The notes under the pieces: model-generated | The model's database searches: none | What the model was told of the DNA's origin: nothing | Seen by the model: the letters and a program-made list of their open reading frames with translations, nothing else | Position numbers and translations under genes: made by a program | Part shown: in pieces, positions 1 through 9,829 of the stretch | How positions within the stretch are numbered: position 1 is the first letter of the stretch | Layout: the number at the start of each line of letters is the position of its first letter | From: Ptiloglossa arizonensis | Lineage: Eukaryota > Arthropoda > Insecta > Hymenoptera > Colletidae | Reading direction: 5' to 3' | Assembly (NCBI RefSeq): GCF_051014685.1 | Contig: NW_027479034.1 | Span: forward strand, 124,001 to 188,000 | Length of the DNA: 64,000 nucleotides

Positions 1-175
1 AAACTCAAAATTTTCGCAATTATGATGCTCGAAACTAGTAACTAGAACGGCCTAGGGGAAAAGTACGGATACCGTTCTAATCGGGCGAGTTTCTACTTTC
101 AGATGCAACAAAAATTTTGCGGATTGATCAATCCGTTCGCGAGATATGGCAGTTTGGAGATAAGAAACGCTTGAG
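1..175 (+). repeat. Reference monomer (first copy in the window)
   Basis: This copy defines the register used in this annotation; the next copy starts at 176. Its landmarks are an A4T4 tract at 7-14, CCTAGG (AvrII) at 51-56, a CENP-B-box-like motif at 70-86, a second A/T tract near 111-118, a 16-bp palindrome at 120-135 and TCGCGA (NruI) at 137-142. The start of the period is arbitrary because the array is cut at both window edges. The length of 175 is 1 modulo 3, so a reading frame shifts by one on every copy and no frame can stay open along the array. Confidence 0.97.
120..135. other. 16-bp perfect palindrome CGGATTGATCAATCCG
   Basis: The two halves CGGATTGA and TCAATCCG are exact reverse complements, with a BclI site (TGATCA) at the centre. 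This perfect form marks the monomer class with ATTGATCAATCC, seen also at about 995-1,010, 1,870-1,885 and many later copies. Most other monomers have GGTC at the centre, leaving 7-bp arms around a 2-nt spacer, and another class has GGTCGATCC with only 5-bp arms. Such dyads can be protein-binding sites or extrude as cruciforms; neither is shown by sequence alone. Confidence 0.85.
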
Positions 176-594
176 AACCTCAAAATTTTCGCAGTTCTGA
201 TGCTCGAAACGAATGACTAGAACGGCCTAGGGGAGAAGTACGCATACCGTAGTAATCGGGCGAGTTTCTACTTTCAAATGCAACAGAAATTTTGCGGATT
301 GGTCAATCCGTTCGCGAGATATGGCCGTTTGGATGTAAGAAACGCTTTAGAAACTCAAAATTTTCGCAGTTCTGATGCTCGAAACGAATAAGTAGAACGG
401 CCTAGGGGAAAACTACACATACCGTTGTAATCGGGCGAGTTTCTACTTTCAGATGCAATCGAAATTTTGCGGATTGGTCAATCCGTTCGCGAGATATGGC
501 AGTTTGGAGGTAAGAAACGCTTGAGAAACTCAAAATTTTCGCAGCTCTGATGCTCGAAACGAATAACTGGAACGGCCTAGGGGAAAACTACACA

Positions 595-611
595 TACCGT
601 TGTAATCGGGC
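595..611 (+). other. CENP-B-box-like 17-bp motif (example copy)
   Basis: The bases here are TACCGTTGTAATCGGGC, at monomer positions 70-86. Against the mammalian CENP-B box (YTTCGTTGGAARCGGGA), 12 of 17 positions agree, and 7 of the 9 bases essential for CENP-B binding (TTCG, A, CGGG) are present. The two Ts of TTCG are A and C here. The motif recurs once per monomer, but many copies break it by one base: CCG to CAG in the ACAGTTG class, or CGGG to CGGA in the CGGAC class. Similarity is directly visible. Binding by a CENP-B-like or pogo-transposase-derived protein is inference, and chance similarity is possible. Confidence 0.4.
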
Positions 612-1124
612 GAGTTTCTACTTTCAGATGCAACAGAAATTTTGCGGATTGGTCAATCCGTTCGCGAGATATGGCCGTTTGGATGTAAGAAACGCTTTAG
701 AAACTCAAAATTTTCGCAGTTCTGATGCTCGAAACGAATAAGTAGAACGGCCTAGGGGAAAACTACACATACCGTTGTAATCGGGCGAGTTTCTACTTTC
801 AGATGCAATAGAAATTTTGCGGATTGGTCAATCCGTTCGCGAGATGTGGTAGTTTGGATGTAAGAAACGCTTGAGAAACTCAAAATTTTCGCAATTATGA
901 TGCTCGAAACGAGTAACTAGAACGGCCTAGGGGAAAAGTACGGATACCGTTGTAATCGGGCGAGTTTCTACTTTCAGATGCAACAAAAATTTTGCGGATT
1001 GATCAATCCGTTCGCGAGATATGGCAGTTTGGAGATAAGAAACGCTTGAGAACCTCAAAATTTTCGCAGTTCTGATGCTCGAAACGAATGACTAGAACGG
1101 CCTAGGGGAGAAGTACGCCTACAG

Positions 1125-3400
1125 TTGTAATCGGGCGAGTTTCTACTTTCAGATGCAACAGAAATTTTGCGGATTGGTCAATCCGTTCGCGAGATATGGC
1201 AGTTTGGAGGTAAGAAACACTTGAGAAACTCAAAATTTTCGCAGTTCTGATGCTCGAAAAGAATGACTAGAACGGCCTAGGGGAGAAGTACGCATACAGT
1301 TGTAATCGGGCGAGTTTCTACTTTCAGATGCAACAGAAATTTTGCGGATTGGTCGATCCGTTCGCGAGATATGGCAGTTTGGAAGTAAGAAACGCTTGAG
1401 AAACTCAAAATTTTCGCAGTTCTGATGCTCGAAACGAATAACTGGAACGGCCTAGGGGAAAACTACACATACCATTGTAATCGGACGAGTTTCTACTTTC
1501 AGATGCAACAGAAATTTTGCGGATTGGTCAATCCGTTCGCGAGATATGGCAGTTTGGATATAAGAATCGCTTGAGAAACTCAAAATTTTCGCAGTTCTGA
1601 TGCTCGAAACGAATGACTAGAACGGCCTAGGGGAGAAGTACGCATACCGTTGTAATCGGGCGAGTTTCTACTTTCAGATGCAACAGAAATTTTGCGGATT
1701 GGTCAATCCGTTCGCGAGATATGGCAGTTTGGAGGTAAGAAACGCTTGAGAAACTCAAAATTTTCGAGGTTATGATGCTCGAAACGAGTAACTAGAACGG
1801 CCTAGGGGAAAAGTACGGATACCGTTGTAATCGGGCGAGTTTCTACTTTCAGATGCAACAAAAATTTTGCGGATTGATCAATCCGTTCGCGAGATATGGC
1901 AGTTTGGAGATAAGAAACGCTAGAGAACCTCAAAATTTTCGCAGTTCTGATGCTCGAAACGAATGACTAGAACGGCCTAGGGGAGAAGTACGCATACAGT
2001 TGTAATCGGGCGAGTTTCTACTTTCAAATGCAACAGAAATTTTGCGGATTGGTCAATCCGTTCGCGAGATATGGCCGTTTGGATGTAAGAAACGCTTTAG
2101 AAACTCAAAATTTTCGCCGTTCTGATGCTCGAAACGAATAAGTAGAACGGCCTAGGGGAAAACTACACATACCGTTGTACTCGGGCGAGTTTCTACTTTC
2201 AGATGCAATAGAAATTTTGCGGATTGGTCAATCCGTTGGCGAGATGTGGCAGTTTGGATGTAAGAAACGCTTGAGAAACTCAAAATTTTCGCAGTTGTGA
2301 TGCTCGAAACGAGTAACTAGAACGGCCTAGGGGAAAAGTACGGATACCGTTGTAATCGGGCGAGTTTCTACTTTCAGATGCAACAAAAATTTTGCGGATT
2401 GATCAATCCGTTCGCGAGATATGGCAGTTTGGAGATAAGAAACGCTAGAGAACCTCAAATTTTCGCAGTTCTGATGCTCGAAACGAATGACTAGAACGGC
2501 CTAGGGGAGAAGTACGCATACAGTTGCAATCGGGCGAGTTTCTACTTTCAAATGCAACAGAAATTATGCGGATTGGTCAATCCGTTCGCGAGATATGGCA
2601 GTTTGGAGTTAAGAAACGCTTGAGAAACTCAAAATTTTCGCAGTTCTGATGCTCGAAACGAATAACTGGAACGGCCTAGGGGAAAACTACACATACCGTT
2701 GTAATCGGACGAGTTTCTACTTTCAGATGCAACAGAAATTTTGCGGATTGGTCAATCCGTTCGTGAGATATGGCAGTTTGGAGATAAGAAACGCTTGAGA
2801 AACTCAAAATTTCGCAGTTCTGATGCTCGAAACGAATGACTAGAACGGCCTAGGGGACAAGTACGCATACCGTAGTAATCGGGCGAGTTTCTACTTTCAG
2901 ATGCAACAGAAATTTTGCGTATTGGTCAATCCGTTCGCGAGATATGGCCGTTTGGATGTAAGAAACGCTTTAGAAACTCAAAATTTTCGCAGTTCTGATG
3001 CTCGAAACGAATAAGTAGAACGGCCTAGGGGAAAACTACACATACCGTTGTAATCGGGCGAGTTTCTACTTTCAGATGCAATAGAAATTTTGCGGATTGG
3101 TCAATCCGTTCGTGAGACATGGCAGTTTGGAGATAAGAAACGCTTGAGGAACTCAAAATTTTCGCAGTTCTGATGCTCGAAACGAATGACTAGAACGGCC
3201 TAGGGGACAAGTACGCATACCGTAGTAATCGGGCGAGTTTCTACTTTCAGATGCAACCGAAATTTTGCGGATTGGTCAATCCGTTCGCGAGATATGGCCG
3301 TTTGGATGTAAGAAACGCTTTAGAAACTCAAAATTTTCGCAGTTCTGATGCTCGAAACGAATAAGTAGAACGGCCTAGGGGAAAACTACACATACCGTTG
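1125..3400 (+). repeat. Segment duplicated 21 monomers downstream (copy 1)
   Basis: This stretch matches about 4,798-7,070 at an offset of 3,673 bp. The offset becomes 3,674 and then 3,675 after the two 1-bp deletions near 2,456 and 2,812. Shared rare variants include AAGAAACACTTGAG, TTTTCGAGGTT, TTCGCCGTTC with TGTACTCGGG, and GTTGCAATCGGG. An internal stretch of roughly two monomers (about 1,850-2,035 against 5,525-5,710) does not match, as expected after gene conversion or a later local exchange. The outer bounds are approximate because flanking monomers are themselves similar. Confidence 0.75.
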
Positions 3401-3568
3401 TAATCGGGCGAGTTTCTACTTTCAGATGCAATAGAAATTTTGCGGATTGGTCAATCCGTTCGCGAGATATGGCAGTTTGGATGTAAGAAACGCTTGAGAA
3501 ACTCAAAATTTTCGCAGTTCTGATGCTCGAAACGAATAACTGGAACGGCCTAGGGGAAAACTACACAT

Positions 3569-5397
3569 ACCGTTGTAATCGGGCGAGTTTCTACTTTCAG
3601 ATGCAACAGAAATTTTGCGGATTGGTCAATCCGTTCGCGAGATATGGCCGTTTGGATGTAAGAAACGCTTTAGAAACTCAAAATTTTCGCAGTTCTAATG
3701 CTCGAAACGAATAAGTAGAACGGCCTAGGGGAAAACTACACATACCGTTGTAATCGGGCGTGTTTCTACTTTCAGATGCAATAGAAATTTTGCGGATTGG
3801 TCAATCCGTTCGCGAGATGTGGCAGTTTGGATGTAAGAAACGCTTGAGAAACTCAAAATTTTCGCAATTATGATGCTCGAAACGAGTAACTAGAACGGCC
3901 TAGGGGAAAAGTACGCATACCGTTGTAATCGGGCGAGTTTCTACTTTCAGATGCAACAGAAATTTTGCGGATTGGTCAATCCGTTCGCGAGATATGGCAG
4001 TTTGGAGGTAAGAAACACTTGAGAAACTCAAAATTTTCGCAGTTCTGATGCTCGAAACGAATGACTAGAACGGCCTAGGGGAGAAGTACGCATACAGTTG
4101 TAATCGGGCGAGTTTCTACTTTCAGATGCAACAGAAATTTTGCGGATTGGTCGATCCGTTCGCGAGATATAGCAGTTTGGAAGTAAGAAACGCTAGAGAA
4201 ACTCAAAATTTTCGCAGTTCTGATGCTCGAAACGAATAACTGGAACGGCCTAGGGGAAAACTACACATACCATTGTAATCGGACGAGTTTCTACTTTCAG
4301 ATGCAACAGAAATTTTGCGGATTGGTCAATCCGTTCGCGAGATATGGCAGTTTGGATATAAGAATCGCTTGAGAAACTCAAAATTTTCGCAGTTCTGATG
4401 CTCGAAACGAATGACTAGAACGGCCTAGGGGAGAAGTACGCATACCGTTGTAATCGGGCGAGTTTCTACTTTCAGATGCAACAGAAATTTTGCGGATTGG
4501 TCAATCCGTTCGCGAGATATGGCCGTTTGGATGTAAGAAACGCTTTAGAAACTCAAAATTTTCGCAGTTCTAATGCTCGAAACGAATAAGTAGAACGGCC
4601 TAGGGGAAAACTACACATACCGTTGTAATCGGGCGTGTTTCTACTTTCAGATGCAATAGAAATTTTGCGGATTGGTCAATCCGTTCGCGAGGTGTGGCAG
4701 TTTGGATGTAAGAAACGCTTGAGAAACTCAAAATTTTCGCAATTATGATGCTCGAAACGAGTAACTAGAACGGCCTAGGGGAAAAGTACGCATACCGTTG
4801 TAATCGGGCGAGTTTCTACTTTCAGATGCAACAGAAATTTTGCGGATTGGTCAATCCGTTCGCGAGATATGGCAGTTTGGAGGTAAGAAACACTTGAGAA
4901 ACTCAAAATTTTCGCAGTTCTGATGCTCGAAACGAATGACTAGAACGGCCTAGGGGAGAAGTACGCATACAGTTGTAATCGGGCGAGTTTCTACTTTCAG
5001 ATGCAGCAGAAATTTTGCGGATTGTTCGATCCGTTCGCGAGATATGGCAGTTTGGAAGTAAGAAACGCTTGAGAAACTCAAAATTTTCGCAGTTCTGATG
5101 CTCGAAACGAATAACTGGAACGGCCTAGGGGAAAACTACACATACCATTGTAATCGGACGAGTTTCTACTTTCAGATGCAACAGAAATTTTGCGGATTGG
5201 TCAATCCGTTCGCGAGATATGGCAGTTTGGATATAAGAATCGCTTGAGAAACTCAAAATTTTCGCAGTTCTGATGCTCGAAACGAATGACTAGAACGGCC
5301 TAGGGGAGAAGTACGCATACCGTTGTAATCGGGCGAGTTTCTACTTTCAGATGCAACAGAAATTTTGCGGATTGGTCAATCCGTTCGCGAGATATGG
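3569..5397 (+). repeat. 5-monomer tandem duplication (875 bp)
   Basis: 3,569-4,522 matches 4,444-5,397 at an offset of exactly 875 bp. The diagnostic TTCTAATGCTCG (A for G) occurs at 3,691 and 4,566, and CGGGCGTGTTTC follows in both. Only a few differences were noticed: GATATAGCAG near 4,171, CTAGAG near 4,193, AGGTGTGG near 4,690 and GCAGCAG plus ATTGTTCGAT near 5,006. This points to a recent in-register duplication. Confidence 0.8.
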
Positions 5398-7070
5398 CAG
5401 TTTGGAGGTAAGAAACGCTTGAGAAACTCAAAATTTTCGAGGTTATGATGCTCGAAACGAGTAACTAGAACGGCCTAGGGGAAAAGTACGGATACCGTTG
5501 TAATCGGGCGAGTTTCTACTTTCAGAAGCAACAGAAATTTTGCGGATTGGTCAATCCGTTCGTGAGATATGGCAGTTTGGAGATAAGAAACGCTTGAGAA
5601 ACTCAAAATTTTCGCAGTTCTGATGCTCGAAAAGAATGACTAGAACGGCCTAGGGGAGAAGTACGCATACCGTTGTAATCGGACGAGTTTCTACTTTCAG
5701 ATGCATCAGAAATTTTGCGGATTGGTCAATCCGTTCGCGAGATATGGCCGTTTGGATGTAAGAAACGCTTTAGAAACTCAAAATTTTCGCCGTTCTGATG
5801 CTCGAAACGAATAAGTAGAACGGCCTAGGGGAAAACTACACATACCGTTGTACTCGGGCGAGTTTCTACTTTCAGATGCAATAGAAATTTTGCGGATTGG
5901 TCAATCCGTTGGCGAGATGTGGCAGTTTGGATGTAAGAAACGCTTGAGAAACTCAAAATTTTCGCAGTTGTGATGCTCGAAACGAGTAACTAGAACGGCC
6001 TAGGGGAAAAGTACGGATACCGTTGTAATCGGGCGAGTTTCTACTTTCAGATGCAACAAAAATTTTGCGGATTGATCAATCCGTTCGCGAGATATGGCAG
6101 TTTGGAGATAAGAAACGCTAGAGAACCTCAAAATTTTCGCAGTTCTGATGCTCGAAACGAATGACTAGAACGGCCTAGGGGAGAAGTACGCATACAGTTG
6201 CAATCGGGCGAGTTTCTACTTTCAAATGCAACAGAAATTATGCGGATTGGTCAATCCGTTCGCGCGATATGGCAGTTTGGAGTTAAGAAACGCTTGAGAA
6301 ACTCAAAATTTTCGCTGTTCTGATGCTCGAAACGAATAACTGGAACGGCCTAGGGGAAAACTACACATACCGTTGTAATCGGACGAGTTTCTACTTTCAG
6401 ATGCAACAGAAATTTTGCGGATTGGTCAATCCGTTCGTGAGATATGGCAGTTTGGAGATAAGAAACGCTTGAGAAACTCAAAATTTTCGCAGTTCTGATG
6501 CTCGAAACGAATGACTAGAACGGCCTAGGGGACAAGTACGCATACCGTAGTAATCGGGCGAGTTTCTACTTTCAGATGCAACAGAAATTTTGCGGATTGG
6601 TCAATCCGTTCGCGAGATATGGCCGTTTGGATGTAAGAAACGCTTTAGAAACTCAAAATTTTCGCAGTTCTGATGCTCGAAACGAATAAGTAGAACGGCC
6701 TAGGGGAAAACTACACATACCGTTGTAATCGGGCGAGTTTCTACTTTCAGATGCAATAGAAATTTTGCGGATTGGTCAATCCGTTCGTGAGATATGGCAG
6801 TTTGGAGATAAGAAACGCTTGAGAAACTCAAAATTTTCGCAGTTCTGATGCTCGAAACGAATGACTAGAACGGCCTAGGGGACAAGTACGCATACCGTAG
6901 TAATCGGGCGAGTTTCTACTTTCAGATGCAACAGAAATTTTGCGGATTGGTCAATCCGTTCGCGAGATATGGCCGTTTGGATGTAAGAAACGCTTTAGAA
7001 ACTCAAAATTTTCGCAGTTCTGATGCTCGAAACGAATAAGTAGAACGGCCTAGGGGAAAACTACACATAC
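4798..7070 (+). repeat. Segment duplicated 21 monomers downstream (copy 2)
   Basis: Partner of 1,125-3,400, carrying the same rare variants in the same order. The central mismatch around 5,525-5,710 includes the unusual TTTCAGAAGCAACAG at about 5,526. This copy keeps full 175-bp spacing where the first copy has two single-base deletions, so those deletions probably arose after the duplication. Confidence 0.75.
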
Positions 7071-8781
7071 CGTTGTACTCGGGCGAGTTTCTACTTTCAG
7101 ATGCAATAGAAATTTTGCGGATTGGTCAATCCGTTGGCGAGATGTGGCAGTTTGGATGTAAGAAACGCTTGAGAAACTCAAAATTTTCGCAGTTGTGATG
7201 CTCGAAACGAGTAACTAGAACGGCCTAGGGGAAAAGTACGGATACCGTTGTAATCGGGCGAGTTTCTACTTTCAGATGCAACAAAAATTTTGCGGATTGA
7301 TCAATCCGTTCGCGAGATATGGCAGTTTGGAGATAAGAAACGCTAGAGAACCTCAAAATTTTCGCAGTTCTGATGCTCGAAACGAATGACTAGAACGGCC
7401 TAGGGGAGAAGTACGCATACAGTTGCAATCGGGCGAGTTTCTACTTTCAAATGCAACAGAAATTATGCGGATTGGTCAATCCGTTCGCGAGATATGGCAG
7501 TTTGGAGTTAAGAAACGCTTGAGAAACTCAAAATTTTCGCAGTTCTGATGCTCGAAACGAATAACTGGAACGGCCTAGGGGAAAACTACACATACCGTTG
7601 TAATCGGACGAGTTTCTACTTTCAGATGCAACAGAAATTTTGCGGATTGGTCAATCCGTTCGTGAGATATGGCAGTTTGGAGATAAGAAACGCTTGAGAA
7701 ACTCAAAATTTTCGCAGTTCTGATGCTCGAAACGAATGACTAGAACGGCCTAGGGGACAAGTACGCATACCGTAGTAATCGGGCGAGTTTCTACTTTCAG
7801 ATGCAACAGAAATTTTGCGGATTGGTCAATCCGTTCGCGAGATATGGCCGTTTGGATGTAAGAAACGCTTTAGAAACTCAAAATTTTCGCAGTTCTGATG
7901 CTCGAAACGAATAAGTAGAACGGCCTAGGGGAAAACTACACATACCGTTGTACTCGGGCGAGTTTCTACTTTCAGATGCAATAGAAATTTTGCGGATTGG
8001 TCAATCCGTTGGCGAGATGTGGCAGTTTGGATGTAAGAAACGCTTGAGAAACTCAAAATTTTCGCAGTTGTGATGCTCGAAACGAGTAACTAGAACGGCC
8101 TAGGGGAAAAGTACGGATACCGTTGTAATCGGGCGAGTTTCTACTTTCAGATGCAACAAAAATTTTGCGGATTGATCAATCCGTTCGCGAGATATGGCAG
8201 TTTGGAGATAAGAAACGCTAGAGAACCTCAAAATTTTCGCAGTTCTGATGCTCGAAACGAATGACTAGAACGGCCTAGGGGAGAAGTACGCATACAGTTG
8301 CAATCGGGCGAGTTTCTACTTTCAAATGCAACAGAAATTATGCGGATTGGTCAATCCGTTCGCGAGATATGGCAGTTTGGAGTTAAGAAACGCTTGAGAA
8401 ACTCAAAATTTTCGCAGTTCTGATGCTCGAAACGAATAACTGGAACGGCCTAGGGGAAAACTACACATACCGTTGTAATCGGACGAGTTTCTACTTTCAG
8501 ATGCAACAGAAATTTTGCGGATTGGTCAATCCGTTCGTGAGATATGGCAGTTTGGAGATAAGAAACGCTTGAGAAACTCAAAATTTTCGCAGTTCTGATG
8601 CTCGAAACGAATGACTAGAACGGCCTAGGGGACAAGTACGCATACCGTAGTAATCGGGCGAGTTTCTACTTTCAGATGCAACAGAAATTTTGCGGATTGG
8701 TCAATCCGTTCGCGAGATATGGCCGTTTGGATGTAAGAAACGCTTTAGAAACTCAAAATTTTCGCAGTTCTGATGCTCGAA
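6761..8781 (+). repeat. 5-monomer tandem duplication (875 bp)
   Basis: 6,761-7,906 matches 7,636-8,781 at an offset of exactly 875 bp. Both copies hold TGTACTCGGGCG, CCGTTGGCGAGATG and GTTGCAATCGGG in order. The match stops on the left at a CGGGC/CGGAC and AATAG/AACAG difference, and on the right at AACGAACAAG with CCTAAGGGG (8,785-8,805). I saw no differences within the matched stretch. Confidence 0.8.
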
Positions 8782-9829
8782 ACGAACAAGTAGAACGGCC
8801 TAAGGGAAAACTACACATACCGTTGTAATCGGGCGAGTTTCTACTTTCAGATGCAATAGAAATTTTGCGGATTGGTCAATCCGTTCGTGAGATATGGCAG
8901 TTTGGAGATAAGAAACGCTTGAGAAACTCAAAATTTTCGCAGTTCTGATGCTCGAAACGAATGACTAGAACGGCCTAGGGGACAAGTACGCATACCGTAG
9001 TAATCGGGCGAGTTTCTACTTTCAGATGCAACAGAAATTTTGCGGATTGGTCAATCCGTTCGCGAGATATGGCCGTTTGGATGTAAGAAACGCTTTAGAA
9101 ACTCAAAATTTTCGCAGTTCTGATGCTCGAAACGAATAAGTAGAACGGCCTAGGGGAAAACTACACATACCGTTGTAATCGGGCGAGTTTCTACTTTCAG
9201 ATGCAATAGAAATTTTGCGGATTGATCAATCCGTTCGCGAGATATGGCAGTTTGGATGTAAGAAACGCTTGAGAAACTCAAAATTTTCGCAGTTCTGATG
9301 CTCGAAACGAATAACTGGAACGGCCTAGGGGAAAACTACACATACCGTTGTAATCGGGCGGGTTTCTACTTTCAGATGCAACAGAAATTTTGCGGATTGG
9401 TCAATCCGTTCGCGAGATATGGCCGTTTGGATGTAAGAAACGCTTTAGAAACTCAAAATTTTCGCAGTTCTGATGCTCGAAACGAATAAGTAGAACGGCC
9501 TAGGGGAAAACTACTCATACCGTTGTAATCGGGCGTGTTTCTACTTTCAGATGCAATAGAAATTTTGCGGATTGGTCAATCCGTTCGCGAGATGTGGCAG
9601 TTTGGATGTAAGAAACGCTTGAGAAACTCAAAATTTTCGCAATTATGATGCTCGAAACGAGTAACTAGAACGGCCTAGGGGAAAAGTACGCATACCGTTG
9701 TAATCGGGCGAGTTTCTACTGTCAGATGCAACAAAAATTTTGCGGATTGATCAATCCGTTCGCGAGATATGGCAGTTTGGAGATAAGAAACGCTTGAGAA
9801 CCTCAAAATTTTCGCAGTTCTGATGCTCG

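Larger units (their letters stand above)
1..9829 (+). repeat. Left subarray with 5-, 7- and 21-monomer local duplications
   Basis: About 56 monomers in near-perfect register, with only two 1-bp deletions (near 2,456-2,460 and 2,810-2,813). Rare shared variants show internal duplications at spacings of 5 monomers (875 bp), 7 (1,225 bp) and 21 (~3,675 bp). One marker is GTTGGCGAGATGTGG, with its first variant base at 2,238, 5,911, 7,136 and 8,011. Another is TTTTCGAGGTTATG near 1,766 and 5,439. There is no gene in this stretch. Confidence 0.9.

Noticed and set aside
136..145. KAISO/ZBTB33-like TCTCGCGA and a CCAAT (NF-Y-like) core on the minus strand in each monomer
   Set aside because: Both are short partial matches overlapping the palindrome. 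With a conserved 175-bp repeat such matches are expected by chance, and nothing links them to transcription.
550..741. Family of 63-aa ORFs beginning MLETNNWNGLG (also at 3,523, 9,298, 10,699, 16,134, 19,459, 41,157, 43,082, 44,482 and other sites)
   Set aside because: They are the satellite monomer read in one frame. Length is fixed by the 175-bp period (1 modulo 3), which brings a stop after about 1.1 monomers. Starts are separated by whole monomers, most monomers have the frame broken, and no other coding signal is present.
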